Shown piece by piece: positions 1 through 9,460 of a stretch of 33,406 nt of DNA (within the stretch, counting starts at the first letter, position 1; each line of letters opens with the position of its first letter). The stretch is from Motilibacter aurantiacus. GTDB lineage: Bacteria > Actinomycetota > Actinomycetes > Motilibacterales > Motilibacteraceae. The stretch spans positions 487,907 to 521,312 of the forward strand of contig NZ_JAANNO010000002.1 in the NCBI RefSeq assembly GCF_011250645.1. Reading direction: 5' to 3'. A model generated the notes under the pieces. That model saw only the letters and a list, made by a program, of their open reading frames with translations, ran no database searches and was not told where the DNA came from. A program made the position numbers and the translations under genes.

Positions 1-2544
1 AGGCTGCGGCTCCACCTCGCCGAGCCGCGAGCCCTCCACGTCGGCCCGGACGTTGTCCGACTCACCCGCCGCGCCGTCGTTGGCGACGTCGTCGAGGCTG
101 ACCGCCACCGATCCGCGCAGGCGCAGGGCGTAGCTCACCGAGTCAGCGCCCTCGCCGCCGGACAGGTCGTCCCCACCGTTCGGGGCAGCCCCCTGCAGGA
201 AGGTGTCCGCAGCGCCCCACCCCTGCTCGACGTCGTTGCCCTCGCCGCCGTCCAGCACGTCCGGCCCCGCGCCTCCGGCGAGCGTGTCGTCGCCGCGGCG
301 CCCCTCGAGGACGTAGCCCTTCGTCTCCCGCACCCCGACCGTGATGCGGTCGCCACCGGCGCCGCCGATGACCTTCTCGACGTCGGTGCTGACGCCGTCC
401 CTGTCGGTACGGCTCGGGTCGGCGTGCGCGTCGCTCGCCCCCCCGTCGTCGTGCTGCCCGTCGATGTCGATGACGAGCGGCTCGGTGCGGTCGGCGTAGC
501 TGACCGTGTCGTAGCCCTCGCCGCCGAACATGTGATCGGCTCCGGGCCCGCCATCGATGACGTCGTCGCCGGCGCCGCCGTTGAGCTGGGTCTCGTCGCC
601 CGGCCCGGCGGACAGCGTGTCGTTGCCCTCGTTGCCGTCCAGAGTGTCGACACCACCGTTGCCGATGAGCACGTCGTGCCCGTCGTTGCCGTGGAACGTG
701 TCGTTGCCCTCGCCGCCGGTGATCGTGTCGTTGCCGTCCTGCCCGCGCACCGTGGCGCCCTCGTTGCCGAGGGTGTCGATGACGTCGTCGCCGGCACCGC
801 CGAAGATCGAGTCGTCGCCGCCGCCGCCGGTGATGACGTCCTTGCCCTCACCGCCGGTGAGATGGTCGCGGAGCGAGTCGGACCCGGAGCCACCGATGAT
901 GCGGTTCTCGCTGAGGTCCGGCCGGTGGAGCGTGTCCCCGCCGCCGTAGACGGAGCCGCCCCCCTCGCCGGTCTCGATGTAATCGGCACCGAGCTCGCCG
1001 GAGATCGACTCCCCGCCGGAGCCACCGTAGATCCGGTCGTTGCCGTCCCCGCCGAGGATGCTGCCGCCGCCCTCGCCGCTGCGGATCACGTCGTCGCCGC
1101 CGCGCCCGTTGAACGTGTCGTAGTCGGTGTCCTCCCCACCGGTCAGCAGGTCGTCGCCGTGACCGCCGTAGAGCGTGTCCCTCCCGGGCCCGCCGTCGAC
1201 CGTGTCCTTGCCGCCCTGGGCGTACACCCAGTCGACGCCGGGGCCGCCGAGCAGCACGTCGTCGGTGTCGTTGTCGCGCGTGTCGAGGGTCTGCACGTTG
1301 TCGTAGATGACGTCGCCGCCCTCGCCACCGTCGATGCGGTCGGAGCCGAGGCCGCCGTTGAGCCAGTCGTCGCCGGGGCCGCCCTCGACGACCTCGTTGC
1401 CCTGCCAGCCCCAGAACTCGTCCCTGGCCGAGCTGCCGATGTACTTCTCGACGTCCTGCAGGACGTTGTCCGTGGCGCCGCCGTCGTAGGACGAGTTGCC
1501 GTCGTTCGGCTGGTTGTCCTTGTAGACCTGGAGCACGTCGGTGCGGTCGGAGTAGTCGACGGTGTCGAAGCCGGCACCGCCGTTGAACTCGTCGCCGCCC
1601 CTGCCGCCGCCGAGGAGGTCGTCACCCGCCTCGCCGTGCAGGGTGTCCTTGCCCGCGTCGCCGCGCAGCTCGTCGTCGCCCTCGCCGGCGAGAAGGGTGT
1701 CGTCACCGGGCCCGCCCTCGAGCAGGTCCTTGCCCTTGCCGCCCTCGATCCGCTCTCCGGCGCTGCCGCCGGACAGCACGTCGTCGTGCACGCCGCCGAG
1801 GATGATGTCGACGTCGACCACGTTGTCCGGCAGCGCGCCGACGACGCCGTCGTTCGGCAGGCCGTCGATGTGCACCCGCACCGGGCCGCTCGCAGCGGTG
1901 TAGTCCGCCGTGTCCGTGCCGGACTGGCCGATGAACGAGTCCGAGCCCGGCCCGTCGATCAGCCTGTCGTCGTCGGGGCCTCCGACGAGCTGGTTGCCCC
2001 CCTCGCCGCCGGTGAGCGTGTCGTCGCCGGCACCGCCGAGCAGCAGGTCCACGACCTTGCCGCCGGTGAGCGTGTCGTCGCCGGCACCGCCGTCCAGCTG
2101 GACGTTCTCGGTCTGCGGGCCGTTGAGCGTGTCGTTCCCGGTGCCGCCGATGACCTTCTCGATCCCCTGGATCGTGTCCTTCTCCTCGCCCGAGCCACTG
2201 GTGCCGGCCATGTTCACCGTCACCGCGGCCTCGTGGTCGCTGTAGTCGGTCGTGTCGTCGCCCTGGCCACCGTCGATGGCGTCCGTCCCGAGCCCACCGC
2301 GCAGCGTGTCGGCCCCGGAGCCCGCCTTCAGCGTGTCCTTGCCGTCGCCGGCCTTGAGCACGTCGTTACCGGCCCCGGAGTCCAGGGTGTCGTCGTACGC
2401 CCCCGCCTCCAGGTCGTCGTCGCCGCCGTCGCCGGGTCCCGCACAGGGGTAGCTCTGCTCTCCCACCTTGATGCCCGGCCCGCCGTCGCCGTAGAGGCCG
2501 GCCTGCCCGCTGGTCGCGCTCAGCACGTCGTTGCCCGGGCCGCC
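1..2544 (-). repeat. RTX (hemolysin-type) calcium-binding repeat region of the giant protein
   Basis: Residues 2225-3072 are mostly GGxGxDxLxGG-type nonapeptides, for example CGGPGNDVL at the start and GGAGDDTLTGG further on. Blocks of them are separated by spacers of the form D-[TS]-x-[DS]-Y-[STA] followed by a V-x-V strand and often an [IV]-E-K-[VY]-I-G-[GS] element. The spacer tyrosines are at residues 2325, 2439, 2555, 2907 and 3029. RTX repeats of this type are known to bind calcium in a parallel beta-roll and to fold outside the cell where calcium is high. The array continues past the window edge, so total length and the C-terminal signal are not visible. Confidence 0.93.
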
Positions 2545-5500
2545 GCAGAGCACGACGTCCATGCGAGCGGTCACGCCCTCGGCGTTGCTGACCGCGGCGC
2601 GGTCGTTGCCGGCCTGCAGGTCACCGAAGACCCGGGTGACGCCCGTGAACTCCTCCTGCAGCCCCTGGCCGGAGACACGGACCGTGCCGGCGCTCAGCTG
2701 GACCACGGTGAGCTCGTCGTCGATGCCGGAGGCCTTCAGCGCCAGGGTCCCGTCGGCCAGCTTGGTCGCCAGCTTCGGGACGTACTGGTCGCCCGCGGGG
2801 TTCGTCGCGCAGAACTTGAGCAGGTCCTTCTCCTCGTAGATCGTCTTGTTCACGATCGGGTAGACCGAGTTGCCCAACGGCGTCTCGAGCTTGGCCCGGA
2901 TGAACGCGTCGATCTTGGCGGAGGCGTCGAACAGGCAGATCGGGTTCGGGTTCTTCTTCAGCTGTGCCCCGATGTCCTCGAAGCGCACCTTGCCGTCGTC
3001 GTCCTTGAGGTTGATGTCGACCTGGCCGCCGACGCCGCCCTCGGCGGAGACGGACAGCAGCGGGATGCCGACCGAGGCGCCCGCGGTGAGCTCGGCCCGG
3101 AAGGTGATCTCCGGGACGTCGTTGCCCTTGCTGTCCAGGTCGTTGATGTAGAAGCCCTGCAGCATTCCCTCGGCGACGTTCCAGACGCCGTCGTTCTCCG
3201 AGATGCCGTCGTTCAGCAGCTCGAAGGACTTGCGGATGCCGTAGGTGTCGTATCCGGCGACGAACCGCCCCTCGAGGCTGGCGCCACCGCCGATGTAGAG
3301 GCTGATCGGCCCCACCGGGAACGCGAACTGGAAGTTGCGGGAGATCGCGAGCCGGCCCGCGTCGAACTCGACGAGCGAGACGTCCTGGCCCACGAGCAGC
3401 CCGAACAGCTTCGCCGGGTCGTCGAATGCCGGGAAGGTCAGCCCGCCCGCCGTCTTGGCCTTCGCCAGCTCGTCCGACTGCGGGATCGCGATGCGGTCGA
3501 ACACGCTCTTGGAGTTGCCGGGGCCGGTCACGACGGACGCCCCGCTCACGAGCTCCCCGAGCTTCTCCGCGGGGACCGGCCGCGTCACCTTCGTCGGCTC
3601 GACCGAGAACCTGCCCAGCGACAGCTCGCCGCTGACGCCGGCCGGCTGGTCGAACGCCTTGACGACCCCCACCAGCGCGGAGACGTGCTTGATCATCTGC
3701 AGGCCGCTGGCCTTGCCCTGGTCGGTGTTGAGCTTGTCGACGGCCTCGAAGAGCTCGAGCCAGGTGGGCGGGTCCATACCGGCCCACTCGGCCGCTTCGG
3801 CGACCCCGGGAATGGGCTTCTGGATGGCCTCGATGGTCGGCTCCAGCGGCTTGGTGTACTTGCGCAGCTCCGCTGCCACGGGGCGCACGAAGTCGCTGAT
3901 GAAGCTGCCGGCGTCCAGCCTGACGTTCTGGAACGCGATCGTGGCGTTGTTGGCCACGTTGCCGCCCGCGGACCAGCCGATCGACCCGCCGATCATCAGA
4001 TCTGCCTTGAGCTTGGGCAGCGACGACTTCGCCGACTGGATCTGGGTCTCGAGCCCGAGCTCGATCGCGGCCTTGGCGCTGACCGAGGCGGCCAGTGTCG
4101 CGCTGTTCAACGACTGCATGCTGAGCACGCCACCGGCGTCGCCACCTCGCAGGTCCACCTCCAGGCCCACGGTGAGGTCGTCGCCCGCGTGCAGGTCACG
4201 GATGCCGATGGGGAGGAACGCGATGTCGGCGTTCATCTCCTCGGGCAGCGCCGCGCCGGCGGTGACCCGCAGCTCGGCCGCCGGCCCGTTGGTCAGCACG
4301 TAGAACCCGTGCGCCTGGTCCAGGCCGAACCCGAGGTCGAGCTCGTAGCCCGCATTGCCGGTGACCTGGCCGGAGCTCTTGAGGCGCAGGCCGGGGAAGC
4401 CGATGTCGAACGCCGACGTGCCGCCCGTGATGCTCTGGCCCAGCGGAAGCTTGCGGACCTCGAAGCGCACGATGTCGGTGAACGTGCTCTGGTCCTCACA
4501 GGCGCCGACGCCGCTGCCGCGCTTGCACTGCAGGTCGAGGACGATGTCGTCCGCCGTCGTGCCGTTGCGGTTGACGTCGCGCAGGATCGAGATCTGGGAC
4601 AGCAGCCGATGTGCCTGGGCCCCGAACTCCTTCGCGCTGAGCGGGTTCTCCGTCTGCTTCAGGATGTCCTGCGCCCGGGCGAGGACCTCGGTGTCGAACG
4701 TGTTGAGCACGTTGACGCCCGCGGTGAGGTTCGTTCCGAGCAGCGGGACCTTGGTGCCCGCCGGCAGGGACTGCAGGGCACCGGCCAGCTTCTGCGACAG
4801 CGAGCGCAGCCCGTCGAGCAGGAGCGAGAACTGGATCGACTGGCTGGACAGCTTGCTCTCGATCTCACTGGTGTCGAACGTCCACCCGTTCGCACCGGTC
4901 GGCTTGAGCAGGTCGGGCGCGGCGAACTTCGCCGTGCCCAGGAAGGTGCCCCCGGCGTACACCGGAAGCACAGCGCAGGCGTCCGGGTTCCCGGGGACAC
5001 CCGGGCAGGAGGCCTTCAGCTGGTCGACGGTCTCGTGCACCGTGATACCGCCGTTGGCCCGGGGCAGCAGGGACTCAGCCCAGGTGGTGAACTCCCCGCT
5101 GTCCAGCCAGAGCCGGGTGTTCTTCTGCACCGGCGCCGCCGCCCTGAAGCGCGCGGACAGCGCGGCCTTCGCCTTGTTGTCCGCACGGCCAACGCTGACC
5201 TGCACCGGGCCGAGCGTCGCGTCGAGGGTGGCGTCCACCTTCGTGCCGAGGCCGAGGTCGAAGGTCGTGCTGTCGAGCACGAAGGGCCGCACGATCCCGG
5301 TGACCTGCACGGGCTCCCCCGCCTTGGCCGCGATGGTGACCGACGGGAGCTGGACCCCGAAGTCGAGGACTGCGCGGGCGTCGAAGCCGACCGTGACCTT
5401 CCCGCTCGTGCCGACGCCGGCGAGGCCCCTGGCCGCCTCAGTGCTGCCGAGCCGCAGGTTCAGCGGGAGGCTGAGCGGGGCGGCGTCGATCGTGCAGCCG

Positions 5501-8500
5501 CTGAGGGCGGCCTTGCGGTCGGACGTGCACACGCCGACGGCCAGCTTGACGAGCAGGGCCGGCTTGTCGGACTCGGTCGCGGGCGGCTGGTAGCTCAGCG
5601 TCAGCAGGTCCGGGACCGTGCTCCCGGTGACCCCGAGTGCCTGGGCGAGCGCCTTCTCCGCCGCCTTCTCCGCCTCGGCGAGGGTCAGCGAGCTGTTCGC
5701 GGCGATGAGCTTGTCGAGCGTCGACGTGAGCTTGGCCAGCATCGGGTCCAGCTCGGCGGCGCTCCGGCCGACGAGCGGGAGGCTCTGGGCCATGGCCGGG
5801 TTCTTCTCGATGGCCGTGCGGAGCTTCACGACGGTGTCGCGCGCGGCGGAGAGGAACTGCCCCACGATCGCGGTGGGGTGCTCCGGGTCGTACGCGAACG
5901 GCAGGAGGTTCTGCTGGAACGTGGCGTCCCCGGAGATGAGAAGCCGGTCGTCGCCGTCGGTGGCCCTGAGGTCTGCCCAGCCGAAGGTCACCGATCCACC
6001 GGCGAGCCGGGTGCCGCCGAAGGACGCGTCCACCGAGAGCTTGTTGGTCGGCACCTTGGCGTTGACCGTGACCTTGATGGGGGACTGGCTCTGCGCGACC
6101 GCCCGCGCGAGCTCACCGAGGGTCAGCTCGCTGCGGTCGTTCGACCCGTCCGTGGTGGTCCTGTTGTCGACGAGGTCGACGCGGAGCATGGGCTCGGCCG
6201 GGACGCGCCGTTGCAGCAGCGTCACCGGGCCGCTGGGGTTGGAGTCGGCCAGCTTGACGTCGAGGACGGCGACCTGACCGGTGAGGTCCACGTTCGCGGT
6301 CACGACCCCGTCGAGGCTCAGCTCCGGCTGGTTCTCGTCGAGCTTGAAGAAGAAGCGGTCGGCGAACTCCACGTCGGGGCGCAGGTCGACGCCGACGGTG
6401 AGGTTGAGCGAGTACGCCGGGTCGATCGTGGCCTTGGCCGAGCCCGACAGCGAGATCAGGCCGGTGTTCTTGAACGAGTCGTTGAAGTCCAGCTCGCCGG
6501 CCTCCGGCTTCGCGGCCGGGTCCGAGGCGAGCTTGATGTCGAACAGCAGCTTGCGGCCGGCCATCCGCGGCTTCAGCGTGGACGGGTCGATCCCGAGGGC
6601 GGACGCGAGCTTCGGCACGATCTCCTGCAGCGTGTCCAGGTCGGGTCGCTTGGCCGGATCGATCGTGATGCTGCCCATGGGGTTGTTCGGGTCGGTGAGC
6701 CCGTTGTCCACGAAGAACCTCACCAGCCGCTCGTTGACCTCGATGACCGACGACAGGCCCTCCTTGACGAAGGGGATGTCCAGGTCGCCGGCCTGCTGCG
6801 CGGTCTTGAGCGCGGTGGTCACCTGTGCGAGGCCGTTGACGAAGTCGGCGACGGTGACGTTGCGGAAGTCGCCGAGCTGCGCCAGCTCGAGCTCCGGCGC
6901 CTTGAGCCCGTCGCAGAGGTTGCGGTCGTCCAGCGTGACCTTGCCGATCCCGGCGTCCAGGCCGGCCAGGCTCCCCGTGACCGCGAGGTCGAGCTTCGCG
7001 CCTCCGGAGGAGCAGGCGACCTTGAAGAGCCGGCCGGGGCTGTTGAGCTCGGTCGCGTCGATGACCCCGTCGTTGTTCGGGTCGACGAGCTTCGCGGCGA
7101 CCGCGATGTCGGCCTTCGCGGTGCCGGTCGCGGACGCACCGAGCAGGCCGACGTTGACCGCGAGCGGGTTGTTGGCGCCGGCGAACGTGCCGTTCAGGTT
7201 GAGCCCGAGCTTGCCGAGCTCGACGCCGGCCGCCGGGATCGTGAAGCGGTCCTTCTCCGGCAGCGCGGGCCGCAGCTTGAACGTCACCTCGGACTTCCAT
7301 CCGAGGTCGCCGCCGAGCGGCTGGCCGTTGAGGTTGAGGCCGTCGGCGAGGTAGGCGATCGGGCTGTTGCCCGCGACCCCGGCCTTGAGCTTGACCGTGA
7401 CGTCGTACTCCGTCGCGGGCAGGTGCGGCGTGATGTCGACGTCCAGGTCCACCTTGAGCCCGTCGACGACCGGGACGTCGCTCGTGCTGTCCCCGTTGCC
7501 GTCGATGTCGTCCAGCGCGGCGTCGAGTGTGGTGATGCCCTGGCCGGCCCGGGCGGAGACCTCCTGGATCTTCTGCTGAACGAGCCCGATCCACTCGAAG
7601 GGCTTCTGCCACCACGAGTTGATGTTGCGCTGGTCCACGAGCGGGATCAGGTCCTTCAGCTGCGCGAAGGCGTTGATCTCGTCGAGCAGGCCGATGAAGT
7701 TCGAGATGCCTTGGCCGGCGGCGAGCGACGCCGACGGCAGCTCGGCCGGGACCGGCGTGCCGCCGATACCGAGCGCGGGCGCCGCGACCTCTTCGATGCG
7801 CAGCCCGTAGCCGTACAGGTGGCCCTCGGCGTTCGGGTGGAAGGCGCCGTTCTTGTCGTGCTGGTAGGCGAAGGACTCCATCAGCTGGCGGACCCAGCGG
7901 TCCTTCGCGCAGTAGCCGTGCTTGGCGTACCGCTCGGCGATGCCGTCGACGAGGGCCCACTGGGCGCCGCCGTTCGCGTTGCCCGCGGTGACCGCCGCCT
8001 TGACCGCCGCGTTGATGCCGGGCGACACGACGTCGTGTGCCCACTGGTGCTCGCTCTGGGAGAACCCGTCGTAGACCGTGCCCTCGGGGTCGGTGTTCGC
8101 GGCCTTCTCCAGCGCGGTCTGGCCGGTGCAGGTGGTGCCGTCGTCGAACTGGGAGACGTCGAAGTACTGGGTGGCGAACACCTTGCCCAGCAGGCCCTTG
8201 GCGGCCATGTCGTCGAGCTTCGCGTCGACCTTCGCGTAGAGCCCGGGCAGCTTCGGCATGCCCGTGTCGTAGATCTTCCTGGCGTTGTCGACGCCGGGGA
8301 TGGACGAGGTGTTGCAGTTCTGCTGGGTGATGCACGCGAGCACGATCTTCGCGAAGCCCATGTCGTTCGCGCCGATGGACATGAAGAGGCCGTCGATCTT
8401 GCGGCCACCGGCCAGCCGGACCGCCTCGTCGAGCTGCGCGGGCTTCTTCGGCTTGTCCTTCGGCTCGATGCCCTCGTAGTCGCCGAGCAGGCCCTGCTCG

Positions 8501-9216
8501 ACGGTGGCACCCGAGCACGCGAGGTGCAGGAAGGTCACCGACGTGTGCGGGTCACGCTTCTCCAGCCGGATCGCGGCCTGGGCGGGGCCGGCGAGCGCGG
8601 TGCGGTGGCACTGCTGGTCCTGCCAGACCGGCGCGTAGAACGGGAAGGGGCCGGCCTTCGCCGGGCCGAGCGTGTCCGGGTTGCCCTCGCCCGATGCGAC
8701 GGAGTCGCCGACCGACACGAGGAGCACGTCCTTCAGCGTGACGGTCTGCGTGACGGTGACGTCGGCGTCGGACGCCAGGGCGGCGGTCGCGGAGTAGGCC
8801 CCGAGCGCAGGGAAGGACTGCTCGATCCGGCACGTGCCGGTCGCCGTCGCGGTGAACGCGCCGCCCGCGAAGGACCACTTCACGGGAGTGGAGGCGCCGC
8901 GCGCGGTGATCGCCGGCGCAGCACAGGCGTCGAACGTCACCTTCCATGAACCGGGCTTCACATAACTCGGGCTCGTGTCGTAGTCGACTCTCCCGTCCTT
9001 GTCCGCGTCCTGGCCTATCCGGTCGGCCATCGCCCACTGGAACGTCATGTCCGCGGAGCCGGGCGCGGCGCCGGCACGCATCGCGCCGGCTACGCCCACG
9101 GCGGCGAGCACCGCGAGGAGCAGGAGGAGCAGACGGCGCGGTGCGGACGGCCGTGCCGCCCGGTGGGCAGCCGGGGACCGGAACGGTCGAGGCAGGCGGA
9201 CAGGCGTGACGGACAC
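1..9216 (-). CDS. Giant secreted SGNH/GDSL hydrolase with RTX calcium-binding repeats (C-terminus beyond window)
   Basis: The frame is open for 3,072 codons from GTG at 9216 to the window edge. GTG is chosen because GGAGA lies 7 nt upstream; an in-frame ATG at 9243 has no comparable site. Residues 1-51 form a Sec-type signal peptide: Arg-rich n-region, LLLLLLAVLAAVGVAGAM at 29-46, then AGAA. The mature protein opens with a DADKDGRVD calcium-type loop (70-78). An SGNH hydrolase domain follows, with GDSVASGEG (nucleophile Ser172), GAND (Asn284) and FHPNAEGH (His460). An EF-hand-like loop lies at 712-723 (DPNNDGVIDATE). Residues from about 480 to 2224 match no family I recognise; they look extracellular, alternating and Cys-poor. 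RTX nonapeptides of GGxGxDxL type fill 2225-3072. Probable role: an exported or surface esterase/lipase-like enzyme whose C-terminus folds on calcium outside the cell. The substrate is unknown. No type I secretion genes are nearby, and the signal peptide predicts Sec export. Confidence 0.9.
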   Translation of the reverse strand, partial: MSVTPVRLPRPFRSPAAHRAARPSAPRRLLLLLLAVLAAVGVAGAMRAGAAPGSADMTFQWAMADRIGQDADKDGRVDYDTSPSYVKPGSWKVTFDACAAPAITARGASTPVKWSFAGGAFTATATGTCRIEQSFPALGAYSATAALASDADVTVTQTVTLKDVLLVSVGDSVASGEGNPDTLGPAKAGPFPFYAPVWQDQQCHRTALAGPAQAAIRLEKRDPHTSVTFLHLACSGATVEQGLLGDYEGIEPKDKPKKPAQLDEAVRLAGGRKIDGLFMSIGANDMGFAKIVLACITQQNCNTSSIPGVDNARKIYDTGMPKLPGLYAKVDAKLDDMAAKGLLGKVFATQYFDVSQFDDGTTCTGQTALEKAANTDPEGTVYDGFSQSEHQWAHDVVSPGINAAVKAAVTAGNANGGAQWALVDGIAERYAKHGYCAKDRWVRQLMESFAYQHDKNGAFHPNAEGHLYGYGLRIEEVAAPALGIGGTPVPAELPSASLAAGQGISNFIGLLDEINAFAQLKDLIPLVDQRNINSWWQKPFEWIGLVQQKIQEVSARAGQGITTLDAALDDIDGNGDSTSDVPVVDGLKVDLDVDITPHLPATEYDVTVKLKAGVAGNSPIAYLADGLNLNGQPLGGDLGWKSEVTFKLRPALPEKDRFTIPAAGVELGKLGLNLNGTFAGANNPLAVNVGLLGASATGTAKADIAVAAKLVDPNNDGVIDATELNSPGRLFKVACSSGGAKLDLAVTGSLAGLDAGIGKVTLDDRNLCDGLKAPELELAQLGDFRNVTVADFVNGLAQVTTALKTAQQAGDLDIPFVKEGLSSVIEVNERLVRFFVDNGLTDPNNPMGSITIDPAKRPDLDTLQEIVPKLASALGIDPSTLKPRMAGRKLLFDIKLASDPAAKPEAGELDFNDSFKNTGLISLSGSAKATIDPAYSLNLTVGVDLRPDVEFADRFFFKLDENQPELSLDGVVTANVDLTGQVAVLDVKLADSNPSGPVTLLQRRVPAEPMLRVDLVDNRTTTDGSNDRSELTLGELARAVAQSQSPIKVTVNAKVPTNKLSVDASFGGTRLAGGSVTFGWADLRATDGDDRLLISGDATFQQNLLPFAYDPEHPTAIVGQFLSAARDTVVKLRTAIEKNPAMAQSLPLVGRSAAELDPMLAKLTSTLDKLIAANSSLTLAEAEKAAEKALAQALGVTGSTVPDLLTLSYQPPATESDKPALLVKLAVGVCTSDRKAALSGCTIDAAPLSLPLNLRLGSTEAARGLAGVGTSGKVTVGFDARAVLDFGVQLPSVTIAAKAGEPVQVTGIVRPFVLDSTTFDLGLGTKVDATLDATLGPVQVSVGRADNKAKAALSARFRAAAPVQKNTRLWLDSGEFTTWAESLLPRANGGITVHETVDQLKASCPGVPGNPDACAVLPVYAGGTFLGTAKFAAPDLLKPTGANGWTFDTSEIESKLSSQSIQFSLLLDGLRSLSQKLAGALQSLPAGTKVPLLGTNLTAGVNVLNTFDTEVLARAQDILKQTENPLSAKEFGAQAHRLLSQISILRDVNRNGTTADDIVLDLQCKRGSGVGACEDQSTFTDIVRFEVRKLPLGQSITGGTSAFDIGFPGLRLKSSGQVTGNAGYELDLGFGLDQAHGFYVLTNGPAAELRVTAGAALPEEMNADIAFLPIGIRDLHAGDDLTVGLEVDLRGGDAGGVLSMQSLNSATLAASVSAKAAIELGLETQIQSAKSSLPKLKADLMIGGSIGWSAGGNVANNATIAFQNVRLDAGSFISDFVRPVAAELRKYTKPLEPTIEAIQKPIPGVAEAAEWAGMDPPTWLELFEAVDKLNTDQGKASGLQMIKHVSALVGVVKAFDQPAGVSGELSLGRFSVEPTKVTRPVPAEKLGELVSGASVVTGPGNSKSVFDRIAIPQSDELAKAKTAGGLTFPAFDDPAKLFGLLVGQDVSLVEFDAGRLAISRNFQFAFPVGPISLYIGGGASLEGRFVAGYDTYGIRKSFELLNDGISENDGVWNVAEGMLQGFYINDLDSKGNDVPEITFRAELTAGASVGIPLLSVSAEGGVGGQVDINLKDDDGKVRFEDIGAQLKKNPNPICLFDASAKIDAFIRAKLETPLGNSVYPIVNKTIYEEKDLLKFCATNPAGDQYVPKLATKLADGTLALKASGIDDELTVVQLSAGTVRVSGQGLQEEFTGVTRVFGDLQAGNDRAAVSNAEGVTARMDVVLCGGPGNDVLSATSGQAGLYGDGGPGIKVGEQSYPCAGPGDGGDDDLEAGAYDDTLDSGAGNDVLKAGDGKDTLKAGSGADTLRGGLGTDAIDGGQGDDTTDYSDHEAAVTVNMAGTSGSGEEKDTIQGIEKVIGGTGNDTLNGPQTENVQLDGGAGDDTLTGGKVVDLLLGGAGDDTLTGGEGGNQLVGGPDDDRLIDGPGSDSFIGQSGTDTADYTAASGPVRVHIDGLPNDGVVGALPDNVVDVDIILGGVHDDVLSGGSAGERIEGGKGKDLLEGGPGDDTLLAGEGDDELRGDAGKDTLHGEAGDDLLGGGRGGDEFNGGAGFDTVDYSDRTDVLQVYKDNQPNDGNSSYDGGATDNVLQDVEKYIGSSARDEFWGWQGNEVVEGGPGDDWLNGGLGSDRIDGGEGGDVIYDNVQTLDTRDNDTDDVLLGGPGVDWVYAQGGKDTVDGGPGRDTLYGGHGDDLLTGGEDTDYDTFNGRGGDDVIRSGEGGGSILGGDGNDRIYGGSGGESISGELGADYIETGEGGGSVYGGGDTLHRPDLSENRIIGGSGSDSLRDHLTGGEGKDVITGGGGDDSIFGGAGDDVIDTLGNEGATVRGQDGNDTITGGEGNDTFHGNDGHDVLIGNGGVDTLDGNEGNDTLSAGPGDETQLNGGAGDDVIDGGPGADHMFGGEGYDTVSYADRTEPLVIDIDGQHDDGGASDAHADPSRTDRDGVSTDVEKVIGGAGGDRITVGVRETKGYVLEGRRGDDTLAGGAGPDVLDGGEGNDVEQGWGAADTFLQGAAPNGGDDLSGGEGADSVSYALRLRGSVAVSLDDVANDGAAGESDNVRADVEGSRLGEVEPQP

Positions 9217-9431
9217 GGCGAGGTCTCCATTCGAAGCGGGCATTCCGGAGCCGACGGCGCGGTGCGGGCGGTCGCGACGACAAAGATCGCGTCCGTCGAT
9301 GGCGGCCGGCGACCGTGCCTCCCGGCGCTTCGGGGTGGGGCCAGCACCACCGAGGCCCGGGCGGCGAGGCCCACCGCCTTCGTTCCACTCCCACGGTCGT
9401 GGGCGTCCGAGCAGACCTTCCTGCGCCTCGC

Positions 9432-9460
9432 TTGCCGCCGTGTTGTCACCCGCTTGTCAT
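9432..9460 (+). promoter_or_regulatory. Three heptamers at 11-bp period, SARP-type operator candidate
   Basis: TTGCCGC, TTGTCAC and TTGTCAT begin at 9432, 9443 and 9454 with exactly 4 bp between them. A weaker fourth copy, CTGCGCC, sits one period upstream at 9421. Heptameric direct repeats at 11-bp period are the known binding architecture of SARP proteins, and the adjacent plus-strand gene encodes a SARP. The last heptamer doubles as a -35 box. Autoregulation, or control of the divergent exoprotein gene, is inference. Confidence 0.5.

Noticed and set aside
1-2544. Repetitive DNA of the RTX region as a possible CRISPR array or microsatellite
   Set aside because: The repetition follows the codons of GGxGxD nonapeptides, with variable bases and no uniform repeat and spacer lengths.
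424-8949. A plus-strand open frame of 2,841 codons opposite the giant exoprotein gene
   Set aside because: It is rich in Val, Arg, Ala and Asp without domains, and it mirrors the codon pattern of the real minus-strand gene. Long antisense frames are expected in DNA of this GC content. The minus frame has a signal peptide, catalytic blocks and RTX repeats.
9214-9243. ATG at 9243 as the start of the exoprotein
   Set aside because: It has no ribosome-binding site and would add nine residues before the Arg-rich n-region. GTG at 9216 has GGAGA at 7 nt.
9390-9403. Inverted repeat CCCACG-GT-CGTGGG as a second operator for the exoprotein gene
   Set aside because: Arms of six GC-rich bases occur often by chance here, and no promoter elements for the exoprotein gene could be placed around it.
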